Shown: one piece after another, positions 39,601 through 53,225 of the stretch
Position numbering within the stretch: the first letter of the stretch is position 1
How the letters are laid out: each line of letters begins with the position of its first letter
Assembly (NCBI GenBank): GCA_036785705.1
Contig: JAWUZG010000032.1
Coordinates: 10,620,001-10,684,000, forward strand
Reading direction: 5' to 3'
DNA length: 64,000 nucleotides
Source: Acanthornis magna
Taxonomy: Eukaryota > Chordata > Aves > Passeriformes > Acanthizidae
Position numbers and translations under genes: made by a program
The notes under the pieces: model-generated
Databases searched by the model: none
What the model saw: the letters and a program-made list of their open reading frames with translations, nothing else
Told to the model about the DNA's origin: nothing

Positions 39601-42600
39601 TGTAGAAGGGTCCATGATGAAGTCAGACTAGCTGAGTTCTGAACATTGTGTAATTGCCATTGAAAGTTCCTATACTTGCCAGAGCTATTAACTCTTAATA
39701 AGTTTTACACCATCCAAGTTCCTGAGAGTCACTGACAGGCTTTTAGAAATCACAAAAACAAGTGATTTTGTTGTCTCAGTGCAACCTTTTCTTTTTCATT
39801 AAGTTTATCTTCATGACTCTAAAAGGCTTACAAATACACTATTACTTTGCAGTACCCACTTTCTTGTGAGGTACTGATTTTAGTGTGCTTAGCTGTACAC
39901 TGAAATTTTCTATATGGATCTATGAGAAATATAGACATTTATATTTGTTACATTTGACATATTACAGTTTATTTGCTTACTCATTTCTCCTTGAAACAGA
40001 AAAACCCTTATGAGCAATACAGGCAATCTCAAAGAGACATCTGATACTCATATAGCTATGCCCGTTGCTCTTTTACCAACACTTATCTCTGATAAAGGGG
40101 ATTTCATAAGGGGATTTCATGGGGACTGTAGCTGGAAATTATTCATAAAAGCATATTGAATGCCACCTAGCAAGGACCAACATCACAGGTTGCCCTCTTC
40201 CATTGTCTAAGTGGTAATTCCTCATTATTTGTTTCGCAAGAAATGGTGTCCTGTCTTACAACTTAGAAAAAAGTAAGATCAGTTAGCAATGCCAAAGTAT
40301 TCCACAAAGTGATGTGATTAATGCTTTTCTCACTGGATCTGCTGATGGAAGTAAAATGTTACTCAATTTCCCTGTGGAGACACAGTGAACCAATGTCTTC
40401 AGCAATAATTCTTAAGCAAGGAGCTTTCTGCTTGTCTCAGTTGTCTTGTAGAGTCATTCAGAATGCACATTAAATAGTTGGGAAGAGGTTATAATGTGGG
40501 TGGATTTTCCCTAAGTCACTGAGTCTTCTTTCACTGAAAACAGGTTGTGGTGGGGCTCTTTCCCTTTCTGCCATCTGAGATCGTTTAAGCTTCTTCAACT
40601 TTATTTTTGTTTTATATAACTAATGCCAGATAATGTGACACTTCCTTAATTGAATGCAAGCAATTCTGTATTCCTCATGCCTTTTATTGTTTTCAGCCAA
40701 CCACCTGCCACAGACAGTTGCTGTATCTACGGCAAATATCAGCTCAGATAATGACAAGACCATTTCATTAAGGCATTTCATTAAGTTGTTACGGCAAGTT
40801 AACTTCTTGGTTCCTTTAACTTGCCCTTTTTTTGGTGAGAAATCATAAAGAAACAGGGAACAGCTCTTCTTTTTTACATGTCTTTGTTTTAAACATCTAC
40901 CACATGAGAAGGCAGTTAGGCAGAAAACACTTTTTAATGTAAGAAAATTAGCTAGAGAAGGCAACATAAGCTCCTTTTCACTAAATAAGCCTTGCAGTTT
41001 TTGTTGCCTCCTGTTGGGGCAGTTAATAGGCTGAAGATGGCTGGTAACAAAATTGAGCAGTGGCACAGGGCAGCCTTTTGTCCCACTACTGCATGCTGGG
41101 CTCCTGTACAGTCTTGGCTCAACATCCTGCTCGATGACTTCTGCCTCTTTGTCTTGCTAGTTGTGATTTCTCCAGACTATTGACTAAACTTATAAATAAA
41201 TCTAAATTACTAGTCCCTCTTTTTCAGCTTTTTATTTGCTTTATTGGGAGTCAAAAATGCAGGTGAAACTTCTGCATTTGGAATTCTGAAAAAAAATGCT
41301 GAGCTTTACTTACAAGCAAAAATAAGAAGGCATTTCCAATCTGCTATATACTGAGAAGAAAACAAACAGACACTTGCAGTGTGAAAACACAGTATATGCC
41401 TGGCAAACTTTTGGAAATAATAGAATCAGTTTTTTGATAGACTTTCACCATTTTGTAAAAACATGGTTATTTGCAAGCAGGCTTCTGTGTGATGCAAAGC
41501 AGTGTACAGTGTACTACCATGTAGTGATACCCTTTTTATTTGTACCTCTTCTAGACCTTCTCTTCTCTATAACACAAGGTCTGCCTCTGAGTCTTTTAAG
41601 ACTCAGTCCTATATATTATAAGCAGCTGGAAAATTTCACACACCCACTGAAGGTTCCAATGAACACAAAATGCCACAGAACAGATGCCAATAAGAGGTAT
41701 TTTTAGCAGCTCATGTCACAGTTGCTCTTTTCCTCCGCCATGACAGCTAATGAGCTTTGAAAGACTGGGAGAAATAGTGCATCCTGCAGTAAAAACCTGA
41801 GAATGCCTCTCCCTTCTTTAACATGGGCAGTAAACATTTGCTTGGGGTCCATCTGAAGCTTTATAACAAACAATTACAGCAGACTCTACGCTGGTTATAT
41901 GGATTGCATCACAGACCTCAATTTCATACATTAATTTCCATGCATGACAGTTTATTGTTTGTTTGCTCTGTAATACTGGCTGCTAGAAGTAGTATTATTG
42001 TAAATAGACTTTGACTGAGTGAACGGTTTTTAATAGAAGTTAATATAATTTTCTTACATTTTCTTGGCTTTGGACAAGGAGTATTTAAAATGTAAGGAAA
42101 TCCATTCCATACATTTTCAACTAAAGTTGAAGTTGTTTACAATTACATAATAGAAAAAAAAAATCTAAAAATATTGCCGACTGAGTGGAAGAAAATCATC
42201 CTTATGTTGGGGTTTCTTATTTTTTCTCCCTTACCTTGCACTATTATATTGTACAGAATGTAGCATGTTTCATTCCCAGGAGAAAACCAGACTGATATCT
42301 AATGTGTAACCAGCTGGGTGTTTACCCTTCATTATTCATACTGACAAGACATGAAAGGAAGAAATAGAAAAAGAAGAAAATCTAAAGTTGTTGGAGTAGT
42401 TGTTCCTTTTTGTCTTAAAAAATGCCAGTTCACAAATTCAAGTGACTCAGAAAAAAGTTCCTGCATACTGTCTCAACTTATTTGCTGTTTTATAGTATAT
42501 GTTTGTAGAAATTAATGGCTGACACATTGAGCTGTGTGGCAATTAGCTCTTTTTCTGTAGAAATGGGTTTGTTATTCTTGTGATTCCTGAGGAACAGTCA

Positions 42601-42796
42601 CTGAGTGTACAATGGCAGAAAGCACTGGATGAATCTCCTTTCACTACTCCAGAATGAAAGTTGTTTTACAGTTTTTAGCCGAGTGTATAAGCCTGTGTAA
42701 ACCCACAGGCAACATGATCTCACAAGATTTCAGAAGATGAGTGGAGTTGAGTCAGAGAAAAACTGAATCTCAAATGATTGGGTGATGACACCCTCT
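36700..42796. other. Unassigned noncoding DNA
   Basis: No gene or known repeat was recognised. The longest open frame of the window lies here on the minus strand (40620-41066, 148 codons), with no recognisable domain. A locally GC-richer part at 39010-39440 has few CpG. A 13-base direct repeat (AAGGGGATTTCAT) occurs twice in tandem near 40095-40120. Confidence 0.55.
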
Positions 42797-43206
42797 ATAT
42801 AAGGTTGAGAGAATTGGGATTGTTCGGCCTGGAGAAGAGAGGGCTCCAGTGTGATCTAATTGCAGACTTCCAGTACCTGAAAGGAGCCTACAAGATGGAG
42901 GGTCTATTAACAAAGGTGTGTAATGACAGGACAAGGGGAAATGGCTTCAAACTGAAAGGCAGTGGGTTTAGATTGAATATTAAGAAGAAATTCCTTTTTA
43001 TGGTTGTGGTGAGGCACTGGAACAGGTTGCCCAGAGAAGATGTGGATGACCCGTCCCTGGAAGTGCTCAAGGTCAGGTTGGATGGGGCTCTGAGCAACCT
43101 GCTCTGGTGGAAAGTGTCCCTCCCTGCCCATGGCAGGGGGGTTGAAACTGAAAGATCTTTGAAGGCCCTTCCAACCCAGGCCATTCTATGATTCCATGAT
43201 TTTATG
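42797..43206 (+). mobile_element. CR1 LINE 3' end with open C-terminal frame
   Basis: This is a sense copy of the last 410 bases of CR1. It encodes the conserved C-terminal domain without a stop: RLRELGLFGLEKRGLQ, DFQYLKGAY, NDRTRGNGFKLKGSG, FRLNIKKKF, HWNRLPRE and VDDPSLEVLKVRLDGALSNL. The open frame spans 42778-43191, so it runs from just before the element nearly to its end. The 3' UTR carries CTGCCCATGGCAGGGGGGTTG and ends in three octamers: ATTCTATG, ATTCCATG and ATTTTATG (43183-43206). It is severely 5'-truncated, lacks the endonuclease and reverse transcriptase and cannot move by itself. The intact frame suggests it is younger than the 3.1 kb copy. Confidence 0.95.
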
Positions 43207-46200
43207 GCTTCATTTTACACCTATGCTGGAGTAACCTGTGGGATCAGAAGTCTTCATCCCAGAGAGGGACTGCCCAGCATCTGGCAAGAGATTTTGAACA
43301 CACTATTTATTCTTTCTAAAATGGTTTAGATAAAATATGTATTTCTTGACTGCTAAAGCATCCTTTAGTAAAAGAAATAAGTAAATCTATACTAAACAAC
43401 TTTTATCCCCTTCAAGTCTTGTGTTCAAATTATCGCTGAGAAACATGTAAATAGGATTTTTGGCTCTCAGTTTATGATCAGGAAACTGAAGCTGCGTGGC
43501 CTGGGGATTCCCTGCTCCAAATACATTTTTGCATACTGTTCATTCTCAGATGTTACTTTATCATGACTGCAAAACCTTATTTATTTTCCTATTCACCTTA
43601 TTTTCAGAAACTTTATTTTTGTGTGTATTTTTTAATTTTTGCTCTCCTTGTCATGTCTTTGCAGTCTTCAGAAATCTGTTTTCTGTTGATTTCAGGGGTC
43701 ATCAGCTCATCTACATTGCATTTTGAACAGATTTGGCTGTGAATGGTTCTCTTAAAGTTAGCTTTCCTGGGTACTAGCGAACCAAGAGCCTTGGGTTGTC
43801 CCAAATATCTGTACCAAGCTTCATCTACAGAAGTATCCTAAACTGGCCAGGGTGGAGGACATCCATGTCATTCAATGTTTCAATGCTTTTAGGGTTCAAG
43901 GGACGTTTCTGCCAAGACTAGCTGGATCTCCTGATGACACGTAAATACAAACCCCATATAATGCTGGCTTTGGCTAAAGATGTGAGGTGGTCAGAGGAGA
44001 TTAGAGTCAGTCTGTGGGTCCTTCTAGTTGTGTTAGGAGAGTGTGAGACATCAGGGATATAGAGTTGAGGTCCAGCTTTTGGTCCAGGTATTTGCAGATC
44101 CATTCATAGGGCACATTTTTGCACTCACAAGGATGGCCTTCCATAGGAAGAGACCTGGTTTCAGACATGGCACTCCTTTACTGTCTGACCCTGGCTCACC
44201 TGACCTAGGCACCTGGACACTTCTTGAGACATGCTTGTAGGAGAAGGGGAAACTTCTCCTTGTAGAAGAAACTTGTAGGAGATGAAGCTTTAGTTCCTTA
44301 TCTGTTGCTGGTGAATGTATCACTAGAAGCCCCATGATCATCCACCTGCTCAGGTTTTGAATATGCAGCCAAAACTGAGCTTTTGCTTTCTTTAGTGCAT
44401 GAAAGCATTTTAGTTTGTTGTTGACTGTCACACCACATTGTAATTTGACCATTGCTGGGGAACAGCAGCATGTGATGTCTTATTTCTCGTTTTGTTCAGG
44501 ACCGTGCCATCAGTGCCAATCAGTTCTTTTTTTGGTTCTTTTTTTTCTGTCTGTTGCCTGGTATCTTTACAGTTTCTTCATTTTTTCATTCTTCTTTGTT
44601 GTTCTTTTGCCTTTTAAAATGTTTTCTGTCCTTTATCACATGTGATATTCTGCAACTGGGCTCTTTTTTCATATAATTTGTAATGTTCTAAGAGGAGGCC
44701 TGAGTTCTTACTGCAAATTACCAGTGAAATATGCGAAACCATAGGCAGTCTTGCTATAGACGATGATAAAATTTCAGATTTTTTTTTTTAATTTCTATAT
44801 GTGTAATTATCACTGCAAATATCTTCTTGTTCAGTGTCAGGAATATTATGGTTAACTATTATGAATGGCTAACTACTGCATAACCTGGCATACCTTGAGA
44901 TTTTTAGTAAACCCTGGAAATCACCTTTGTGTCTACATCAGCCTGTTCTATTGACTTTCTGTCAAGATCTTGAATTTTTTACAGTCCTTCAGTTGCCAAA
45001 TATTGGCTATGAGGTGATTAGTTTTCTGAGAAATCCACGATTGGCCTCTGTAATGAAGATAAATTCACTGAATTTCCATCTCTAAAGAGTAGCTTTTAAA
45101 TAAGGATGCAAATTCTGGTAAATTTTGCTTGGATCCAATGATTAATTTAATCATTCAGTAGCATTGCTATTTATTTTTTAAAAAGGTAAACTTTATAGAG
45201 AGATATCAATCACAAGGGGGAAAGGGAAAAAAGACTAATTATTGTTCCTTTCTTCAAAATTGTGTTCCTTTGAATAAATGCAGTTACATCAAGTTGCAGA
45301 TAGAGAACACATTGACTGTTTCTTATCATATGTAGTTAATTCTTCTTTTTAAAGGGTAAAATTGTTACTTGTCTGAAACTATTGGCAAATGTGAGTGTTT
45401 AACGAAAATAATTTTGGCACTGTTGATTCCCTCAATAAACATTCATATGTCAGCAAGACATATAGATGACTGCATACCTCCAGCATTGTATTTTAACCAA
45501 CATTTTACAAAAGCTGAACCAAACCAGCAGGACTAGCCTAGGCTTGTTTTCATGACTGAACTGTGTGAAGAGAATATCACCACTTTTTATTTATGTAAGC
45601 TTATTTAAAATTTCCCATCTAAATAAGGTTTTTGAAATGCAGAGTATGCAATTAAATATAGCAGGGCTTCAGAATTTTAGCTCTTTTATTTTTTCAGCAG
45701 CAGCTGGGTATCTTCTCTTTATATTCCTGGGCAAATGTGGGGTGAAACTGTTGCATGTAAAGATTTTTAGGTTTTATAAGGTGCTTTTTGAAGTCTGCAC
45801 AACCAAGGCTACTAATGCTTCTATGAACTAAGCCTGAGACTTATCTTCCATACTAGCAGGAGACCTAAATATTCTCAGGATGAGGATTAACAATTTTATA
45901 TTGTAAAGGTAGTGTCTTAGAGCTGTTGTCCTTATTTTTAAAGGAAAAGTGGTGCCTGCGTTTACTTTAAACATGAAGAAAAATTACTTTCCTGAATTAG
46001 CATTCAAAGTAACTTTATGAAGTGTAAGGAGATGCAAAAAATGTCAGGATATTAGAAATCTACAGGAAAATAAAAGTGCACTCATAAATATTTTAATAAG
46101 AATAGTGGCTTAAAAAATGTAAGAAGATAAAAGTCTTTTCTATATTCAGTGGAAATGCAGCAGCATATGTTTGCAAAGAAGACTCCAGTACCTTCTATCT

Positions 46201-49200
46201 TTTTCCTAGTGTGATTGTATTTTATGTTCTTTCATTAGGAGCTGAAAACTGTTCTCTGTCATTAGCAACTTGTAAAATAAGCAACAGATGCTTTTGCTAT
46301 GTGTGGCTGAAAGAGCTTGGGTGGTTCCACTCTGTACCCCTCTAGCCAAAATAGATGTTTTACCAAGCACTGGCTGATCTGGATAGAATCAAGGTAGTTT
46401 CTGTGGTAAAAACATCTGAATGGTGATTTACACATAAAGAGAATATGTGCATTTCTTTAGATTCAGTGAAGTTTGGAGAAACTGTTTGGAGAAGTCATGG
46501 GACTTGAAATAGAAAATAATGAGGTGAGGTTGGTCACTTGGCAGTGGGGTTTGGAATTTTTTTTTTCTTCAAGAAAACAAGGAAATTCAAAATAAAAATG
46601 TGAAATCAAATATTCACAATCTATGGATACTGTATAAATGAGTAATTCAATCTAGAGAGAAGGGTTTTTAGTGCAATATAGACTTCCAAAATTTTATGTG
46701 ATTTAATAAAAGCAAATGTATTTTTTATTATAATCCATTGAACTTAAAATATATAACATTTGTGGTAAGAATGTATGCTCTTTCTCTAAATTCTGGTTTT
46801 ATTTCTGATTTCATTATTTGGAAACTAACATTTAGTCAAGTGAAAAAAGTCTAACTGCTTAAAAGCTGGAATATTCATTAAATATTTATGCTTTTTTTCT
46901 TTTTTTTTTTTAACCTGAAAATATTGATTAGTTGGACTGGCTGTTTTGCCTAGCTTTCTACAGTTGCTTAACATTTTCTAGAATTAAAGTGCTGCAGAAA
47001 AGATCAGAAACAAAACTATAATAAAATTGAGAATTCAGTGATGAACAGGGAAGGAGATTTTTGATTCTCATTCGGCATCTGATGAACTCTAATTTTTCAA
47101 GATTTCTGTATTTCTGCTTTGCCAGCAGATTCTATGTAATTTTCTAATATACAGTAGAAATGATTCATGAAGCATCTAAAAATGATGTTCTGCGTTGGCA
47201 CAAAGTAGTCAAGTATCAAACTAATTGTCAGTATTGGTATGATAATACCACTGCTCATCATCAAAATAACCAACAGGACAAATAGTTCTGGTTTTATTGC
47301 TCATCCATCTCCAGTGGCCTTGTGAGATGTCAGCAATGCCACAGCAGCACCGCCTTGGAATAACTCTTAGCCTGTTTACTATGGCACAATCATGCAGGGA
47401 GGTTGCTCTTCTCTCAGGGAAGTTATCACTGATGAAAGACATAAAGAGAATAAGCTGAGGAAAATGCATCTTTCAAATGCCTATTCTTGGGGTAAAAAGC
47501 TTATAATATCGGTTATAGTCTCGAGTGTTCTGTATTTACAAAAATATTCTTGATGTTTATAGTGAGTTTCTCTATTTGCAACAAAAAATAATTTTTCATG
47601 TAAAAAGTATTGATAACGGGGACCACAGCGCAATGTTTGCAGTGAATGTAGCAAAAAAAAAAAAAGTATATTAAAAGGCAGTGTGAGCAGACTTCTTTCC
47701 AGAGCCTTAGCAATATCAATGGATTAATTGTGACAAGATCCATGCTAAATAAGCATGGTTCCTTTTTTCGGGATTGGTAAATGAATGCAGAAAGGCAAAA
47801 TGTCCACTCTTTCAGAAGCAGTCACTGATAGCCCCTGCTTGATTTACAGCAGGTTAGACTTGATTCTGAGAGACCGGGACAGCCACAATTCCCACTGACG
47901 TGCTGCCAAGCCGAGGACTGATTATTGCAGCCATAAATCAAGGTAGGCTGCTTGCAACTGTTGGAACACATCTCAGCAGGATTGTAGCATCCAGTGTAAG
48001 TAATAACAGGAGAGGTACTGACACAACAGGAAAGAGTATTTGAGGTAAGTTACTGAGCCCCTGGGTGGTGACCTGCTCTGTTTTACATTTTGGATCTGTC
48101 TGCTAAGGTGTTAGTGTTACCTGGGTCAGAGGATAAAGTATTCAGAGAGACCTGCAGTTCTTCTTCTTTTCTTGCAACAGCACTGTATCATTTCGGTGAC
48201 TCTGTTACACTTGGGTTGCACAGCCTGCAGAAGCATTTCTCTTTGTTAATAGGAACACTATCTGTCAGCTTCTTCTTAACCTGCCCCTCTTCTTTATGTG
48301 ATGCCAGCCTGTACAAACATGACTGTGATCTGAGAGCTGCTCTCACGTGGCTGATTCAGCTTTGGAAGTTTGTTTGGTGTAAAAAGGCAGAGAAGTGGAG
48401 TGGTTAGGTGAGCTGCCCTTCCCATTGCTTTCTGACTCTCAGACTGAAGCAGTGAGAAGCAGTGCTAGTCAGAACAACTGGAAGACAGTTTCCTTCTGCT
48501 CCTTGTAGTGTGGGATGCTTTGGAAGGTGATTCTTCCTCTACTACCCCTGAACAGGCACATCTGGGAGGATTTGGCCGGACACTGGGACAGTCTTTTCCA
48601 ACAGGCTGATGGAATTGTTAAAATTCCATTAGGCTCCAAACTGAAAATTAGGTATTGTTCAGCACTGCTATTAGAGTTAAGATTTCAAAAGAAAGGATAA
48701 AGGCCTGCACGTAAACTGCCCAAAAGCTTGCATGTTTTTTGTGCATTGGAGTTAATGAGGTGGGTAGGTCCAAACCAGGAGCAGAGTTGAAGAGCTGGGC
48801 ACATGACTTGTGCTGGCAGGATTTGTGTCGTAGGTAATAGGAGGAGAGGTAGCTGGGAAAAACAAATGGGCAAAGATATAAATGGACTTCCCTCTTAAGA
48901 ATATCTGTGTTATCCACATAGTCAAGGGCTGAAGGAAGGACCCAGGAAAAAAAGATTAATTTGATAAATGCTTAGGATAAAATAATGAAACAGTTTCCTA
49001 CATGTGACATTTCCTCCCTGCATATTGAAATGCTGTTATGCATATGCATATACTTCAAAACTTCACATCTTCTACAGTCAGTGGCTAAAATCCAGTCTAA
49101 TTCAACCATTGAAAACTCTCTTAATAAATAGAAACTTAATGGCAGATGAGATGCAAGTATATAATCTTTCAAATCTTGCAAATGGTTTCCCTTTCTTATA

Positions 49201-52184
49201 AGTCATATTCCTGCTAATGGGAAGCTAACTATAATAAATGGAGAGGAGAGACAGGAAAAAAAATAAGCCTAAATTACAGATTTTGTTAGTCAAGTTTACA
49301 GACTATAAAAATATTGTCATCTTTAAAATAAATGTTTTAAACAGTGCTCAAAATTCAATAGATTGCAAACTGCAAATAATGAGAATTAACCATGCTATTT
49401 TAAATTATCAGGGCCAGAATTCAAAACAGAATTAATAACCTAAGCAAAATATAAATTTCTTGGGCTTTTTAAACTTTTCCTAATGAAACATTAACAAAAG
49501 CATATTTCATCTTAAGATATGTTTCTTAAAATTGTGTTAATTACATTAGGTATATCCATTCTAGATTTACTCTGTAAGACTGTAATATTTTATAAAATGT
49601 TTGTAACCAAAGCATAATGCAAGACATCTTACTTTTAAAAACAAGTAACTTTATAGCTGAGTCTACATCTTTCATGTTTTTTCAATAAACTAGTCAGAAG
49701 TCATTCAAATCAGCAACTTGATGTCTGCTTTGGCCTTTCACATGTAACACTTGTAGTTTCTGAGTCAAAGTCTGAGACAAAAAAAGAAATTTCCATCTGC
49801 AGAACCAGTAATTGTTCATTAAAATTCTTTTTCTCATTCGCAAGAGTCGAACTAAGAAGCATTATAATTTGGCTGGTATTTCAGGAATTAATAGAAGCAT
49901 TATTACATTAGATGTGTAAGATTTTCAGCTCATGTGAGTCATTAGCTTGTTAGGGAGATTGCAAGTGAATTGGTTAAATGAATAAATTCTTAAAGAGTCA
50001 ATAGCCATGCGTGGCATAAATTAAAAGCTGGGTAAATTCTAGGTCTCAAATTATAACTAATTTTCACTGTGCAGTGATCATCAAGGTGCATCAGAAGACG
50101 GTCCATCAGAAATCTCCATTCTTCCCTCTGCACTGTTTAGTAAAACAGAAACTGCAGGTGGAAATGAAAATTGAAATAAACAAAAATTATGTGAATAATT
50201 GTTTTCTCCTGCTGCTCTAGGTTATGACATGAAGGTTATATGATTTTATGGCTCTGCAATGATTATTTTAATATCTCAAAATTGGGTCATTTGATAAATC
50301 TGTAGAATCTGTAATTTGCTAGCTCCCACTGCAGTTACATACATCTCTTTCAGCCAATGTTATTTCCTTCTCCAAAGGATATCTACTTTCATCCTAGGGC
50401 AGCAGCACCAGTACTCAGCAGATACATCATAATTTTTGACAGCAAATGAGAATCAGCAAGAGTAAAAAACTCTTTACAGAATTTGCACTTACCACACTGC
50501 TCCATAATTAATCCCTTTTCTACTTCTGAAAGTGGGACGAAAAAAGGAAAGGGTGCACCCATTTTCCCTCCAAACTGGGTCTGTACACACGGAATCCCGT
50601 TTCTTCCTGTTTGTGAATGGATGAGCCATTTTAGCCAAAGGCATGTAACCCTCCTGTGATTAGCTGATTTATGGAATTGTCACTTTGTGGTTGCCCTCAA
50701 AAATGTAATGTTTTCCTGAATGTTTGTTTGTTCAGAGTGCTTTGTCAGGGAGTTTGGTACATATGTGTGTGCTGGCATGGCCAACAGGAGAGGAGATTAA
50801 TAATGGAAAATCCTGAGGCTCATGGAGGTGTGGAAAAAAGCTAGGGGCACGCATGTGCATGCTTGTGTAAGAGATGGGAAGGACACCCGTGCTGGCAATA
50901 GCCAAATGGGCCACAAAGTCTGTGGCTGCCTTCATTTCTTCCTCCTCTCACTTTTCTCAATCAACTAACAGATCCTGAATATTTTGAAAAACTTGTTTTG
51001 CCTTTTTTTTATCTGGCAAAAGTATGTTTTATTGAAAAACCTGCATTCAGTTCCCACTGTCCACATATTGGGCTCTGGCACAGATGCTCTAGGTTTACTA
51101 CCTTACTTTACTTTTATTTAACCCTCTTGGTGCTGATGGTTAATCTATGTTTTTTAAGTTGTCTTCATAGCTATCTTTCTCTTCCTCTCTTAGAGAAAGG
51201 AGATACACATCTGAAATCAACTCTGACCAAGCAATTTTCTGGAAACACTGTCACAGTGTAATTCTATCTATATTTGATAGACAGGCAGGAAAATCAAGGG
51301 AACTTGTTTTCTGCATTTGCTGCTTACTTTGAAAACTGTAATTAAAAATGCTATCATTATCCATATTTTCCATTTCACTGTATTACATTTTACTATGTAT
51401 GCCATGTGAAGAATCCTAATATAAGTACTTCATTGAGCTGGTCTTATTTTTTCCAGAAATGCTTTACTAACAACTAAATATTATGGTAAGCATTTTCCCT
51501 TTGCATCTGTCCTCTGTTTAGGACAGGTCTACTATTTCAAAGGTTTTCAGTGAGCAATGAAATGAGAAACGGAATGCTGTTGCTCACACCAGTTTTCAAG
51601 GAAAAATTCTTTCATGATTTCTTCATAATTGAGTCTTCTTGAGGTTTATGATTCATAGTATTTCTCTGCTATTCTTATGATTTTGTAACAGAATATCAGC
51701 TTTCCATTCAACAGTTAGTGGCAGACAGCTTCACTTAGGAGACTTCCTTAAACATCAAGAATGGAGAGAGGGAGAAATTTCTCATGAGTGTGTAAGAAAT
51801 CCTAAAGGTTATTATCAAGTTACTCTTGGCCTTCAAAACCATTTCTTTTATTTTTCCCCAGCTTTCACTTTATTCCTTCAAAGTGAGAGACTCATCTGAA
51901 TGAGTCATGTTGTGCAATCCTGTGGAGGATCCTGTCTGTCTCTAATGATGACAGACTTACAGGACACTTATTTTTCAGAGGACTGCAGAAAAGATCCTTG
52001 GTATCACCGATGAACAAACCTGTTATCTGCAATTTGTACAAACTAATTAAAAGAAATTATAATAACAAGTAAAATTAGTACATATGTGAATTATGTGATA
52101 TTCTAGCAGAGTCAGGGTGACTTTGCAAAGGAGAATTAAGCTCTATAACCCACTGGCACACTCTGAGGGTTTCCATGATCATTT
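43207..52184. other. Unassigned AT-rich noncoding DNA
   Basis: About 9 kb without a recognised gene or known repeat. Open frames of 133 codons (44051-44452, minus) and 105 codons (48090-48407, plus) show no family features. A 13-base A run lies at 47653-47665. A short cluster of CTTGTAG repeats with an 8-base inverted repeat lies at 44234-44282. Confidence 0.55.
44234..44282. repeat. CTTGTAG triple direct repeat with 8-bp inverted repeat
   Basis: CTTGTAG occurs at 44234, 44259 and 44272. The first and third are part of the longer unit CTTGTAGGAGA. Between the first and second, AGGAGAAG and CTTCTCCT (44239-44260) form a perfect inverted repeat with a 6-base loop. It is a small local duplication of unknown meaning. 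Confidence 0.6.
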
Positions 52185-53225
52185 GAAGGGGAATTATTTA
52201 ATGTGATCTCCTTGAATCATGCCAAAGGCTTTTGACAGGATCCTTCACCAAAGACTCCTAAACAAAGTCACCCTGGGATAAAAGGGAAATTACCCACAGA
52301 AGGAAACAACTGACTAAAGAATAGTAAACAAAGTTCAGGAATGTATTTTCAGTTTTTATGGAGTATGTAGATTACCAGTGTAATCCCACGTAATGTATGT
52401 GATCAGAACACTTACGAGTGATTTGTAAAGAGATGAGTAAAGAAATGTTAAATGTCATGTTATTTAGAAGATCTGTTGTCAAGAGCTGCAGAGGGGTCAT
52501 ATGATACTGAGTGACCACATATTAAAATGAAATTCAGAGGTGGAGTGATGCACAGGGGAAAAAGCAGCGATTCTCCCTTCGGACACTGAGCAAAGGGCTA
52601 TTAGCTAACAAATACCACAAGGGATGAGATACAGGAGTTACAATAGACTGTTCTGTGATAAGGTGAACCAAAAGTTCAGCATCAATCAAAAATGGCAAAT
52701 GTGATGCTTGGAATTTTTAGAAAGTATAAGAGAACAAACCGTAAAATTTTATGCAGCTGGACATATGTGTTAGTTTTGTGAATGCTGTGTGCAGTTCTGG
52801 TTTCCTGAGTCTCCAAAAGGGTATTCTGAAACTGGAGAGGAATCAGAGATGGTCAAGAAGTATGATAAAAGCTTTGTGGACAACTTTTATGCTAAGGAAT
52901 GTTAACATGTACTGGATATAACTCCTTAAGCTGAACAAAGCATGAGCTTGGGGTGTGGCATAGAAAAGATGGGTAAGAGATTCAGGACCTTCCACCAAAA
53001 CCAGTAGGGGACATTAAATAAAACCAGAGACTATCTGGCTGACCAAAGCAGAGATGGCAGTTCTTCACTCAGAGTGGAGTTGAGCCACGGAACTTTGTTG
53101 TGAGTGCTAACAGTTTAGATGGATTGGAAAAGTAACTGGAGCAATTCATGGAATAAAAACATTTTCTGTCAACTGCAAAGATGCCGTGTCTGGATAAGCC
53201 CAGGACAGCACTCTCAGGAAATAAC
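52185..53225 (+). mobile_element. Ancient CR1/L3-clade LINE, strongly decayed
   Basis: A sense remnant of about 1 kb that keeps the order of an old amniote CR1-type LINE although every frame is broken. From the left: a palm block with CCAAAGGCTTTTGACAGGAT, CTTCACCAAAGACTCCTAAAC and GGGATAAAAGGGAAATTACC (52230-52300); AAATGAAATTCA and TGATGCACA (about 52525-52555); TGTGTGCAGTTCTGGT then CAAAAGGGTATTCTGAAACTGG (52788-52835); and GGCAGTTCTTCACTC, GGAACTTT, and AACTGGAGCAATTCATGG near 53050-53155. These match, from memory, reverse transcriptase and C-terminal blocks of CR1 copies known from turtles and crocodilians rather than the young bird CR1. The 3' end is not distinct. The boundaries are approximate. 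Confidence 0.75.

Noticed and set aside
40620..41066. Longest open frame of the window, 148 codons on the minus strand
   Set aside because: No domain, no family resemblance, Cys/Lys/Leu-rich random-looking composition and no paired splice signals. A frame of this length is expected by chance in 64 kb.
44051..44452. 133-codon open frame on the minus strand
   Set aside because: No family resemblance and no exon signals. It also crosses a local direct-repeat cluster.
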